From Tenebrio molitor (lineage: Eukaryota; Arthropoda; Insecta; Coleoptera; Tenebrionidae), in assembly GCF_963966145.1 (NCBI RefSeq), contig NC_091053.1, positions 9,424,001-9,488,000 of the forward strand: DNA of 64,000 bases. The letters run 5' to 3'. Below the pieces are notes generated by a model, which had not been told where the DNA came from, made no database searches, and worked only from the letters and a program-made list of their open reading frames with translations. The stretch's first letter is position 1. Each line of letters begins with the position of its first letter. The translations under genes and the position numbers were made by a program. Of the stretch, positions 11,694 to 22,105 are shown piece by piece.

Positions 11694-12776
11694 TGTAACG
11701 AAGTTACTAAGAAACGCTCCCGGTGGCGGAAAGATTCCGTTCTTTCTCCGAGCCGGTGCAGAAAATTAGCGCGGAGCCAACTGCCCTAACCGCGTCGACC
11801 GAATCCGCACCGGAACCCATGTTTCTTCCGGCCGACAGCACCCGGACTCCGCGCTGAGCCGAGCTCACCCACCGCCCCAGCCGCGAGTCGCCGGCCACGC
11901 GCAGCCCCACCGTGGCAATAAAAGGACCGCGCCGAGCCTGCAGAGCTCAATTCCGATCCCGATCCTCTTTCCGCTTCTAGCCTAGCTCCAGCACCGACTC
12001 CGACTCCGCTTCCTACCTAGCCGACAACCCGCTTTCTCCTTTCTTCCTGGCCCGTTCCCTCCCATTGCGAGGGAACCCCGGCTTTCCCGCTTTCTCCTCG
12101 CTTCCTGGCCCGTTCCCTACCATTGCGAGGGAACCCCGGCTTTCCCGCTTTCTCCTCTCTTCCTGGCCCGTTCCCTCCCATTGCGAGGGAACCCCGGCTT
12201 TCCTGCTTTCTCCCTTTATTCCTGGCCCGTTCCCTCCCATTGCGAGGGAACCCCGGCTTTCCCGCTTTCTCCCTTTTCTTCCAGGCCCGTTCCCTCCCAT
12301 TGCGAGGGAACCCCGGCCTTCCCGCTTTCCCCTTTTTTCATGGCCCGTTCCTTCCCGCTGTGAGGAAACCCCGCCCATCCCGCTTCCTTTCACCCTCCTT
12401 TCTCCGACCGGAACAGGAAGAGCCAGCAGCGTCCAGGTCCGACCGGGACGGGAAGAGTCAGCAGCGTCCAGGTCCGACCGGAAAGACAGTAAGTACGAGC
12501 CGCGCCCTCCTCCGACACCCGCCCGGAACATTCCTCCAGGTCACGGACACCGTCCCCGAAAGGTTCCGGCGCCACCAGGTACCAACACCCCCTTTTTTGT
12601 ACATAGTGTAAATAAAGGCCCCCTTGTTGCGACACCTGTTTGTTTTGCTACCCCTTTTCCGCGCCCTGACAGCCGACCCCCGGACACCGTACGCTCCGCA
12701 AAGCTACCCCGGCCGTGTGGCGTCCCACCACAGAACAACATATCCATAGCGACTTGTGACGAACGTAGTTGACCAA
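11694..12776 (+). mobile_element. Probable solo LTR with 58-bp tandem repeats
   Basis: A sharply GC-rich block in AT-rich surroundings. It holds an AATAAAAGG TATA-like site near 11915, a transcribed-leader-like region with six 58-base repeats, two 31-base repeats, a GTAAATAAAGG polyadenylation signal near 12607 and, near the end, TGTGGCGTCCCACC, which resembles a primer-binding site. The overall layout matches an LTR (promoter, R, polyA). No gag or pol flanks it and no target duplication was found, so boundaries are approximate. Open frames inside are by-products of GC-rich repeats. Confidence 0.5.
12029..12378. repeat. 58-bp tandem repeat, six units
   Basis: Unit begins CGCTTTCTCC and contains a short palindrome GTTCCCTCCCATTGCGAGGG. 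Units 1-5 differ by a few bases; the sixth is more diverged. Confidence 0.9.
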
Positions 12777-12794
12777 CAGAAAAAATTTTGAATA

Positions 12795-12900
12795 ACACTC
12801 TTGCGAAAACTTATAAAGTATCTCGGGTGTCTATGCAACTCGACTGCGTCTCGTTGCATAACGACAACCTCGAACTTTACACTTAGGTTTTCGCACTCGT
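12795..12900. repeat. CGAG-loop hairpin H3
   Basis: The left strand (TTGCGAAAACTTATAAAGT) pairs with the right (ACTTTACACTTAGGTTTTCG), enclosing TATGCAA/TTGCATA. The apex at 12839-12853 is CTCGACTGCGTCTCG, which on the other strand is CGAGACGCAGTCGAG. Confidence 0.6.
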
Positions 12901-13157
12901 ATTATTAATAACTATATCAGAATCAAGAAAAAAATAGGGGGTTTCCATTTAAAAAAACTATCGATGACGTCATAACTCGAAAACAAATGACTGCATGGAA
13001 TTTTCTTTGGTAATAAAACATGTATTTTTATGAATTAAAATTGACCTATGCAAAGATTTTTTTGAAAAAGATTTTGTTTAATTTTTAAGGAATTTATTCC
13101 ATACTTTTGCCGCTCACTGTATATAATAGTGTGCAATAATCGTAGTGATAATAAAAA

Positions 13158-16027
13158 ATGAAACCAAAATCTAGAGTGGAACTATTTTACAAAGACTAGT
13201 CATAAAACCGTCAAGTGTTCATTGTGTGCTGATATTTACAAATTTAGCAATAACACAACAAATTTAAGAGACCATTTAAAAAGAAAACATCCTATTCACA
13301 TTAAGTGCAAAAGTTCGAGCGAAAGTGAGAGTGAGCAAGATTCAATGCAAAAAAGAAAAAAAATCAGGCAACAGCAATAAACTGACAAGATTTATGGAGA
13401 GGAATAAAACTTATGACCCTGATTCAGCAAGAAACAAAAAATTAAATTTGAAACTAGCTTTTCTTGTTGCTAGTGATTATGAGCCATTTTCTATTGTGAA
13501 AAAACAAGGTTTTCAAGAATTCGTCCAAGAGCTTGACCCCCAGTATGTACTACCCTCGACAACCCATTTAAAAGAAGCGGTATTTCCCAGATTGTATGAG
13601 ATTCTCCAATCCAAATTAAAATCAATTTTAGAAGAAGTAATATATGTTGGCATAACGACAGATACATATGGACATCGATCAATGGAGGGTTTTATATCAT
13701 CGACATGCCATTTCATATGGAATTCAAAGCTGCATACGACAGCATTAGATACAAAACAAATCGAAGGGGCACACACAGCAGAACATCTCAGTGAGGTATG
13801 CCAATATCATATGAATAAATCTAGCATTTACTCACTAAATACTTTTTAGGTTTTGCAAGATATTTTTATTAAGTGGAATATAGATGAGAAAGTGGCATGT
13901 GTGGTGTCAGATAATGGAGCAAATGTTGTTGCTGCCATCAGACATATGCACAAGCGCCACATGCCGTGTTTGGCACACACATTAAACTTGTCAAATGTGT
14001 CAAATGATTGCTTTAAAATTGTCTGGCTGAAATGATCAAAAAATGTAAGACGCTCGTTGGTTTTTTTAAATCAAGTAGTAATGCCAGTGATAAACTAAAG
14101 AAGGCGCAAGTAGATGGGGGGGAAAATCCACTTAAATTAATTCAAAGTGTACCAACTCGCTGGAATAGTGTTTTTTACATGTTTAAGCGTATTATAGAAT
14201 TAAAAAATTATTTAGCACTTTAGCAGTGACTTTAACGTCACTTACTAGAGCTGCAGCACTACCTTCTGCTGAAGATTTTGTGGTGATAGAAGAGTTTCTA
14301 ATATGCTTTGAATGCATAGAAAACGTGACAGAGGAAATAAGTGGTTGGGAAAAGTTTGTAACTGAATCGTTAATTATTCCTGTTATTAGAGGAATCCACT
14401 TAAAACTGAATGATATAGAGACAAAAAGACTGATGAACACAGATGTTGGTAAACTGATGTTTCAAACATTGAAAACGTCAGTCATACAACGACTCAACCG
14501 CTTTGAAACAAGGAAGTCTGCAATGTTAGCCACTTTACTAGACCCCAGGATTAAAAAACATGGGTTTAGGTGTCAAGAAAATGCGTCAAATGCAAATACA
14601 GAACTTCTCCATGAACTGAATAATTTAATTCGAAATGAAGTCCAAGTCAGTTGTGATATCGCCAAAGAAGAACCTGTAACGAAAAATGAGAGCAATTTTT
14701 TACTAGATTTTTTAGATGATGTAAAGACAGTGCAGACATCAATGCCAACTACTTCCAGTGCCATTATTGAAATGAGACAATACAGGCTGTTTGATAAAAA
14801 ACGCCTCAACCCATGACTTTTTTATTTATTATCCGATTTCAATGAACAAAAAAACCGAAGATATGGTTTTTCATGCGCTACGAAGCAGGCATAAAATAAT
14901 TATTTTTGGCGTTATTTTCAGTAACTTACGATAGTCAACTTTTTTTTTAAAATGGACACATGTAGTTTTTTAGGCTCAGTCTGATAAAGTTTTTTTTTTC
15001 TGAATCTAACGATGCATTAAAAGTTATCGTTTGCTCCATAGCTGACTGAAAAAAAAATAAAACAATTTTTAATTGTGGTTCAGTTTATTATGAAATTTTC
15101 AAGTGTGCCGTGAAAAACAATTGGAATACAAATAGCAACAAATGTCAAGTGTGAGTTTGAATATTTTCAGGTGCAATCTTGAAGAGTTTTATTGTTATTT
15201 TCTTGGAAAACATAAATAATAATAATTATTTTTTCTATTAACTTTTTGTTTTTGACTAATTACGATTTTTATTACACTCGAACATAAAATAATAGTCAAA
15301 TGACTGCTATCCTGCATGACTGACAATGTTATCTTATACTTATTTATACTCACATAAAAAAATGTTAAAAAAGCAGATGAAAACTTCTAAGCTGACGTTT
15401 AGATGACATTTATCGTACTTTGTATTCCGATTGTTTTTCACGGCACTCTTAAAAATTTTATATTAAGCTGAACCATAAAAAAATGTTTTATTTTTTTTTC
15501 AGTTATCTATGGACCAAATGATAACTTTTAATACATCATTAGATTCAGAAAAAAAAACTTTACCCGACTGAGCCAAAAAAACTACATGTGCCCATTTAAA
15601 AAAAAAAAGTTGACTATCGTTAGCTATTAAAGATAACGCCAAAAAAAAAAAAAATTATGACTGTTTTGTAGCGCTTGAAAAACCATATCTTTGATTTTTT
15701 TGTTCATTGAAATCGGGTAATAAATAACAAAGTTATGGGTTGAGGCGTTTTTCATCAAACAGCCTGTATATGGAAACACCCATTATAAAAAGGCATGAAG
15801 ATCCACTGGAATATTGGAAGGAACACAAATTACAGTTTCCCAATCTCCACAAACTAAGTCAAAAATTTTTATGTATTCCTGCTTCATCTGTACCTTCAGA
15901 AAGGATATTTTCTGCTACAGATTTAGTGTTAACTCAACAGAGAAACAGGCTTAAATCGAAACATGTTGAAAAGTTGATTTTTGTGAAACAAAACAAATGG
16001 TTAATTGACATGTGTGATGAATATTGA
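13158..16027 (+). pseudogene. hAT transposase with BED finger, split by a palindrome
   Basis: A BED zinc finger (WNYFTKTSHKTVKCSLC, then LRDHLKRKH; 13177-13292) leads into SARNKKLNLKLAFLVASDYEPFS, a VGITTDTYG block (first Asp), an intron (donor 13797, acceptor 13850), VVSDNGANVVAAI (second Asp) and PCLAHTLNL. KLIQSVPTRWNSVFYM and a long alpha-helical region follow. The dimerisation domain (DPLEYWKEHKLQFPNL, IPASSVPSERIFSATD, NRLKSKHVEKL) lies after a 984-base insertion at 14783-15766; removing it with one TA restores RQYMET. Stops and frameshifts near 14034 and 14223 kill the gene. The element probably ends at CATCCCTA (16283-16290), preceded by ATCGAT-rich repeats. Confidence 0.88.
14783..15766. 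mobile_element. 984-bp palindromic mariner-type element
   Basis: Ends CAGGCTGTTTGATAAAAAAC and GTTTTTCATCAAACAGCCTG, with TA on both sides (14781-14782, 15767-15768). The inverted similarity runs from the tips almost to the centre, several hundred bases per arm with indels. No protein is recognisable. It is inserted in the hAT gene. Confidence 0.9.
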
Positions 16028-16197
16028 TTGTTTGTTGTTTTTTTTTTGTTCGTTTTAATTAGAGAATTTTTGTTAATTTTCCAGTTTATTTTTCAAATAT
16101 TGTATTTTCGTTTGTTTCTATTTTTTTTATACTAATGTTTATTGATTGTAATAAAAACCGCAATAAAGACTAAAATTAAATATCAGTTTTACAAATT

Positions 16198-16290
16198 CAT
16201 ATATCTTATTTTCTATTATCGATATTATCGATGGTTTTCATGAAAATCGATATTACTATCGATTTTTTTTTCGATGGTTTGTCATCCCTA
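16198..16290. repeat. ATCGAT-rich right terminus of the hAT
   Basis: Repeated ATCGAT/TATCGA words and a CATCCCTA tip, the form of hAT subterminal transposase-binding sites. The matching left tip was not found. Confidence 0.5.
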
Positions 16291-16311
16291 ATTCAGAGCT
16301 ACTAACGTACT

Positions 16312-16830
16312 TTACACCATGTCAATTGAAAGCTGCCAACATATTTTGCACCAGCCACATGGTGGTAAAATTTTATTGTTTCCCATTATACTTACCTTGG
16401 AGGTAGGCATAAAATTATCTTGAATAACTTTTGTTGCGCCAAAAGACGTCATTTGAAAGCAATTATTGTATTGCTGAATATGAGTCAAAAAATGTATAGA
16501 ATCTGGCCCAAATCCGGAAACCAATGAATGTAGTGGCTCTGGTGGCGGGATCAATGGCGTCAATTTGACTTGGTCAATGGCGCAACACAATCCAGGGGCT
16601 TCATTTTTAAACTTCAATGCCTTGCAATGTGGACACACAACGTTCATTGGTCCAATAGCAACGATTTTCTGTGAACTGTAATCGATTGCCACGTTATAAT
16701 TGAATGCAGCTCGATGGGGATTAAACGCAACATTTCTACGTTCCTCGTCAGTTTGACTTGCTCGTATATATCTTTGACTTGCAGAATTCCGAGTTCTGCG
16801 ACTTAAGTTCGTACGTCTAATTGGTTGCAT
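16312..16830 (-). pseudogene. Helitron replication-helicase N-terminal fragment
   Basis: Opens at ATG 16830 with an Arg-rich region (RRTNLSRRTRNSASQRY), then GPMNVVCPHCKALKFKNEAPG and a CC pair forming the zinc-binding region, PPPEPLHSL, FLTHIQQYNNCFQMTSFGA and NFMPTSKV. These are the start of the helitron_like_N domain of Helitron Rep/helicases. The frame stays open for 172 codons but leaves the family pattern after MPTSKV; the HUH nuclease motif and helicase are missing. A truncated 5' piece. Confidence 0.75.
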
Positions 16831-17273
16831 TTTGAAGAACCAACCAGTGAACTAACTACGATTAACAAACACTTCTCAAAAAATTCACTAAACAAACTGA
16901 AAACTGTCGATTGTGCAGTGTGCACTAAGAAATGAATAGGTACATGAATTTTTTGATCGATAGATGCCGACCGATGTAACTGTTAAAATATATGCTGTTA
17001 AACGACATTTATAGCGCACGAACTGTCAAACGCGATGAACGTGTATGTAGCAGACATCTGACAATTTTTAAAAAATTCATAGACAATTCGTGTGACATTC
17101 ATCAAATGCGCTAAGTTTTCTCAAATTTTCCAATTGTCTGCGCAATTTTCTTAATTTTTCGTTCCGTAAGAACCTTCTACAAAGTATTAGAAAACATAAA
17201 TAAAAAGATGAATGAAATTGGTCCAGCCGTTCTCAAGTTATGGCGTGACCAAGGGAAATAGGGATTCATTTTT
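16831..17273. other. No gene recognised
   Basis: Possible upstream part of the Helitron fragment; no features seen. Confidence 0.35.
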
Positions 17274-17556
17274 ATATTGAGTGATTCAAAATGATTGTGG
17301 CCAAGTATGGCAATTATGTGCGAAAATTTATGTGGCAACTGTGTGGGTAGGGTAGAGTTGATATTTCTTTGACAGTTCATAGTCGCGCAATTTTGAAAAC
17401 TGTCAAATCAATGTGTAATGATATCAAAAAAATCAAATGCACGCTTATGAAATGTCATACAAATGACAACTCTACCTCAGCCACACAGTTGCCACATAAA
17501 TTTTCGTACATAGTTGCCATACTTGGTCACAATCATTTTGAATCACCCAATATTAA
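17274..17556. mobile_element. Foldback MITE
   Basis: Arms of about 90 bases pair across a short spacer, starting TTGAGTGATTCAAAATGATT on the left and TTGGGTGATTCAAAATGATT (inverted) on the right, about 90% identical. Flanks are TA-rich, so the duplication cannot be fixed. The paired short open frames on both strands come from the palindrome. Confidence 0.8.
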
Positions 17557-18172
17557 AACATAAAAAAAGATTTAATGGCTTATTCTTATTATCTAGATGC
17601 CCTACCAGCGATTCTGCCGTGTGCTCGCTGGCAACACGAGATTGTTGTTTATGCTACAAGAGCATTGGAACGAGTTTGTCCGATGGCCTTTATAGTGGAG
17701 AATGTGAAGCCGGTAAAGTGCGTCTATCGATATTTTAAAACGACCTTTTGCTTCCTTCAGTGGTTTATTGCCGGCTAACAAAGATTGTCGTAAAAGTGGT
17801 GAGTAACCGGTCCTCAATAATCCGCAGGTACCATCGAGAGTTTTTATTACAGGCGGCGGAGACGAGTTCCTCCCGGTACCCAAAATACTTATCCTAATCT
17901 TGGATGCAGGTAGCGAAGGGTTGGGGATTAGACTGCATTGCAGGGGTGGTAATTATCATCTGCACATTTAAAAAATAATTTTTATTCTAGTCATCCTTCC
18001 ATTTTTGCTTTTTTAGATGTATACTTATTAGTTTTCAAACATATACGTATAGCAAAATTCAATTTGCAAACACAGGAATGAAAAAGTTGAGAAACGACGT
18101 AAGAAACAAAAAGGAGACATTACAAAAATTAATAGAAAATTATAAAATAAATAAATAAATTTTGTACAATTC

Positions 18173-18342
18173 GAGACACGGAATTTCGGGCATCACTGTC
18201 AATATATCGTCAAAAAATGTAAAATAGGCTATACAATATTAACCTCAATTTTACCTTTTGAATGTCACGTTGACAATAAAGAGTGATTTACATCGCAATT
18301 TTTTGAAGTGACAGAAAAATAATGGCCGAAATTCCGTGTCTC
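18173..18342. mobile_element. Small MITE
   Basis: Inverted repeats GAGACACGGAATTTCGG and CCGAAATTCCGTGTCTC. No coding capacity. Confidence 0.75.
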
Positions 18343-18389
18343 TATCTGTACAAATAATTTCTTATCATAATAAACCTGTTGTAATAATA

Positions 18390-18612
18390 TTACGAGCGTT
18401 TTAAAGGCCCACGAGTGCGAAAAAAGGCCCAATTTACACACGAACGAATTGAATACAACGTTTTTTTGTTCGACGAGCCCCTTAAAGGCTCCAAATCGCT
18501 TTAAATCTTTAAAATTAGCTTGACGTTTCGTTTTGACAAGTTATGACATTTATCAAAATCCGTTCACACAGGAGAAAATTCTCAAATTCTGACAGTGTCG
18601 AACAAAAAACAT
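18390..18612 (-). repeat. Repeat related to the hairpin block at 63.4-63.6 kb
   Basis: Inverted copy of roughly 63406-63630, sharing the ACAACGTTTTTTTGTTCGAC and GACGTTTCGTTTTGACAA stretches and the ACGAGCGTTTTAAAGG arm. It carries one arm of the hairpin rather than the whole. Confidence 0.75.
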
Positions 18613-19383
18613 TTTATTATAATACTTAGTAAATATTCGTTTATCTTGCACCCAAAAATGCAAAAATATACCTGCCGCCTTCCTGAATCCTTCGACAATA
18701 AGCGGGAGCAACTCGTCTACAGATAACAGCTAAATACCGACCACCCGCGGTGTAAACTGACCGCTGGGAGGAACTCGTCTACGTCCGTTACAGGGTAGGT
18801 AAATAATCTCCTAGTAATGAGACCATCACAAACGACCCAAAATGTTAACTAGTGTTTAAAAAGTCGTTTCAAAATATCGATAGACGCACTTTACCGTCGA
18901 GTAGTAAGCCATATTGCAGATGGTATGCGGAGTTTCGCACGGCCAACTACGTATTTTTGCCAGCACCGGGAGAGAAACTGAAAGTTTTCTCTAAGAAGCT
19001 CATGAGATATAAACCCACGAACTCAAAATTTGTTAGCAGGCATTCAGTGAGCCCATATGCCATGGCACGTAGACAATCAGACAATCTCAGAAACCTAAAC
19101 TCCTAAATTCTGACAAAATTACAATAGAGGGATATAACATCCTTAGAAAAGAAAGAGACACCAACACCAGAGGCGACGGCGTCGGGCGTATCCGAGTTGG
19201 GCCCGGTACCTGAGATAATCCTCGCTCAAATTTATCGGCCCCCAAGTATCCCAATCCGGGCACCGCCTAATTCGATAAGGAGTAGTGCCATGCGGCCAAC
19301 AACTAATTATAAAAATGAATCTTAATTTTAGTTCCATTTGAATATTTGCTAGTGAATCTGTAAATACCTACCTAGACTCAGAA

Positions 19384-19710
19384 ATGGAAGTGAAATCAAT
19401 TTTGAGTGAAGAAGGGAAACAGTTGCTTGTAGTGAATAATTTTAAGTTTTGTGTGGCAAGGTCGATGAAATTCGGTGGGGTTGTCTCAACAAAAAATCAA
19501 ACTGCCTTGCAAAAGTGTAAACCTTTGGTTCCGAACCAACGAATGTGATCACTGATCAGCAGTGATCTTATTCATAATCACCCGGAAGAAGAAAATATAG
19601 AGAGGCAAGCACTGAGTAATGACGTCAAAAGAAAAGCTCTAGACAATTTAACACACAAACCTGCAAAACTATTGCGTCAAGAATTGCGACAAAATGGTTT
19701 TTTTGGATCA
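19384..19710 (+). pseudogene. FLYWCH-finger N-terminus of a MULE transposase
   Basis: ATG starts MEVKSILSEEGKQLLVVNNFKFC, then damaged finger residues, ISSDLIHNHPEEE and KRKALDNLTHKPAKLLRQEL. The same order is seen at 58710-59130 (VKHILSEKGKQLFVVNGAKFC, DLVHNHN, KRKAQEDICERPAKLI). A stop and frameshift destroy the zinc ligands in the middle. Confidence 0.75.
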
Positions 19711-20229
19711 GATTTTCACTTATGACGTGGAGCGTGCGCGGAAGAATCTGTGGCAAGCCAGAAGATCTGTCCAACTTCCTCTCCCAAAAACTCAACTTGA
19801 AGCGAATAATTCTTTATCCTGGTTAGATTTCGTTATGCTGTTTGTTATAATGCGCTCTAACAGTAATTAAGAAATAATAATTGACTTGTTTGTTTGTATC
19901 TACAAGTATCTATCTAATGTTTTTTGTACATTCTTAGGTAAAATAATGTAAATATTTCTGAAATAAAAATGTTAATTTTGAAACATTCTTTTGCTCTGGT
20001 ATAACCGTAAATGGATAGAATTGTCAAAGGATTACCTCAAGTAGGTACATAGGTACTGAACTCCGATGCCGTCAAGACGGCGCGGCGCGGCGCGGCGGAG
20101 GATTATTACAGGTAGCCGGGCCCCATGATACTAAGACAACCAAGATATGCTCACGCGCATGATATCTTCTGTCTCTCTCCGTCTGGTGACGCAATCCCGT
20201 GACAAATTTTGCTCGGTCTTTGCTAAATA

Positions 20230-20449
20230 CCGGGTGATCAAGAAGGACTGTTTAAGTTGGCAATACAATTAAGAAAATTTTTATTTATAACACTGTAACT
20301 GGATATGTTTTGTTGGTTTATTTGACAAATATCTGAAATAGGTATAGCATTAACACCGACAAGCCACCAACAACCGGAAGTTACTCTTGTTATACGATTT
20401 AAAATACGATTCAGTGTTACCAACTTAAACAGTCCTTATTGATCACCCC
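20230..20449. mobile_element. Mariner-type MITE
   Basis: Ends CCGGGTGATCAAGAAGGACT and AGTCCTTATTGATCACCCCG with TA at 20228-20229 and 20450-20451. The imperfect repeat continues about 30 bases inward (AACTTAAACAG). Confidence 0.8.
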
Positions 20450-20779
20450 GTACATGTGTTTTAGTTCGTTTTCTCCTCCGTTTACTGTGTTTTACAGTTG
20501 GTAAAAAAAAGGGAACTGTCAGAATAAAATTGACACATTTTTACAATTTTTCCATAGTGTGAAACCTTCTTACGAGAGATAGGTTAGAATTAACGCCAAA
20601 ATTCAATGTCATTTTTTAAAATTATTTGATAGGTATTGTCAAGGAGACAATTAATTGACAAACGGACAAAATCAAATTTACATTATGAAAATTTTCGTTT
20701 TTCAGTGTGAATATGTTATTTTTTATTATTTTGTTCATTTGTGATTGTGTTTTGGTTTCTTTGATATAGTTGGATAAAC

Positions 20780-20878
20780 AATGGTTTCCTGTGCAGTGAC
20801 GGGTTATACCAGTAACAATAATAAAAAAAGTAAACGCTATTTGTCTAGTTACCGATACTTTAGTTTTCCAATTTGAAT
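20780..20878 (+). pseudogene. THAP-like first exon of the P-like element
   Basis: ATG then MVSCAVTGYTSNNNKKSKRY and YRYFSFP before a stop. Spacing and FP match the start of a THAP domain, although the second zinc ligand (usually GC) is Tyr. The remainder of the domain is interrupted at about 20903 by a MITE. Confidence 0.5.
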
Positions 20879-20903
20879 AATTTAGCAAGAAACGTCGACT
20901 TAA

Positions 20904-21449
20904 GGAGGTTGAGGCGTTACACAATAATAATGAAATAAATCTAATATTTTTTTTCAATAGATTATTTCATTACACAATTTTTTATGATAAATCCAAGGTC
21001 ATTAGGAAGCTTATTAAGTAATAAATGCAATAAAACTGTTACATGTAATTTTCTACATGTTGAATGACAAATATTTTTTTCTAACAAATGAACAAATAAT
21101 ATCAGCAGTACAAATATTAACTATGTTAGACATTGATATTTCCCGATTATTTTAAAGTTTCTTCCAATTCGGTTAGGAATTAACGAAAAAAAAATTACAC
21201 ATGACTACGTTCATTTGAGTTATAGGCTACGATTTTTTAATATATTAAACTACACAGTTTAGATGTTTCTATTTTTTTTTTATTATTTACTTCAATAATT
21301 TTTCAAAAATCGTAAATTTTACTTTTCATATTTTTTCTTTAAGTTTGCACAAAACATCCAAAAGTTAATCCATCACCTTTAAATAATTAAATAAAATAAA
21401 ATTATTGATTTATAATAATAAAAAAATGATATATCCCGCCTCAACCTCC
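20904..21449. mobile_element. MITE with GGAGGTTGAGGCG ends
   Basis: Inverted tips GGAGGTTGAGGCG and CGCCTCAACCTCC. The flanks read TTAA on both sides, so the duplication may be TTAA or TA. The GTTGAGGCG word also occurs in the mariner-type ends at 8309 and 14783, favouring TA. Confidence 0.7.
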
Positions 21450-21856
21450 TTAATTGATGAAGCAAAAAACCTATTTTTTAGATGTAAGATGTATTTTAAA
21501 ATAAGAATTCTTAATAGAAATATTAAAGAAGTCTCCAACATGCAAAAGCGCAAAATGAGAAAAATTGTCAAATAAAAATATACCTATGTATTTACAAAAA
21601 TTATTTACAGTTAAATTTTTTTATATTCCTTACATTATTTATCTATTCTGTACTGTGCAAATGAAAATAAAGTAGTAAGTATTTAAAATTCACAAAAATA
21701 TTTTATATTACCGAAGTCGACTAAATTCTTTTATTAAGATAAAAATTTGTTTTATTCTATAAATAACAGTTGAATCACAACGAAAGTTTCAGTAACTTTA
21801 ATTAAAACAGAAATACATACATCAAAACACTGCCAAAAATATCGCTATACATCGTC

Positions 21857-22105
21857 CGCGACTCAAAAAAAACCTCGTAACTCCCAAAACATCCCAACAT
21901 GACATCGTTACACATTTGCGTTTTTTTTTCTAGTAAGCAAAACTTGAAAATCAGTTTATTACCAATTACTTACATTATCTTTTTTAAAATAAATGTGTTA
22001 ATAGTTGTTACTTTCATCCGATTATTAATAATAAACATACAATGACAAAAAGTTGTATCCTGTAAAAATTTGCGTACGGGAGTTACGAGATTTTCTTGAG
22101 TCGCC
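21857..22105. mobile_element. Small inverted-repeat element
   Basis: GCGACTCAAAAAAAACCTCG and its imperfect complement near 22080-22105 (GGGAGTTACGAG, TTGAGTCGC) bracket about 250 bases; no gene. Confidence 0.6.

Larger units (their letters stand above)
17852..18785. mobile_element. MULE derivative (MULE B)
   Basis: Left end GGCGGCGGAGACGAGTTCCT and right end GGAGGAACTCGTCTACGTCC belong to the same end family as 24291-24895 and 58427-62744. Flanks TTACAG on both sides fit a duplication. It keeps traces of the MULE transposase C-terminus near 18000-18170 and carries a MITE (18173-18342) and a hairpin-related repeat (18390-18612). Confidence 0.75.
17713..18894. mobile_element. GTAAAGTGCG MITE, copy 1, interrupted by a MULE derivative
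   Basis: Ends GTAAAGTGCGTCTATCGATA and its complement TATCGATAGACGCACTTTAC. The sequence matches the 239-base copy at 26073-26311 in reverse orientation, except that a 0.93-kb MULE derivative is inserted in the middle. The short duplication of this MITE could not be determined. Confidence 0.8.
17575..19105 (+). pseudogene. Unidentified reading frame split by a MITE
   Basis: Before the MITE at 17713 the frame encodes PCARWQHEIVVYATRALER. After 18894 it continues with KPYCRWYAEFRTANYVFLPA and KKLMRYKPTNSKFVSRHSVS, ending at 19105. I do not recognise either part, and whether they are one gene is not shown. Confidence 0.3.

Noticed and set aside
12013..12798. Long open frames on both strands with Pro/Phe-rich repeats
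   Set aside because: They follow the 58-bp GC-rich tandem repeat, occur in several frames at once and have no domain; the block reads as an LTR.
13100..13160. Left tip of the hAT element
   Set aside because: No TAGGGATG-like tip or 8-base duplication matching CATCCCTA at 16283 was found.
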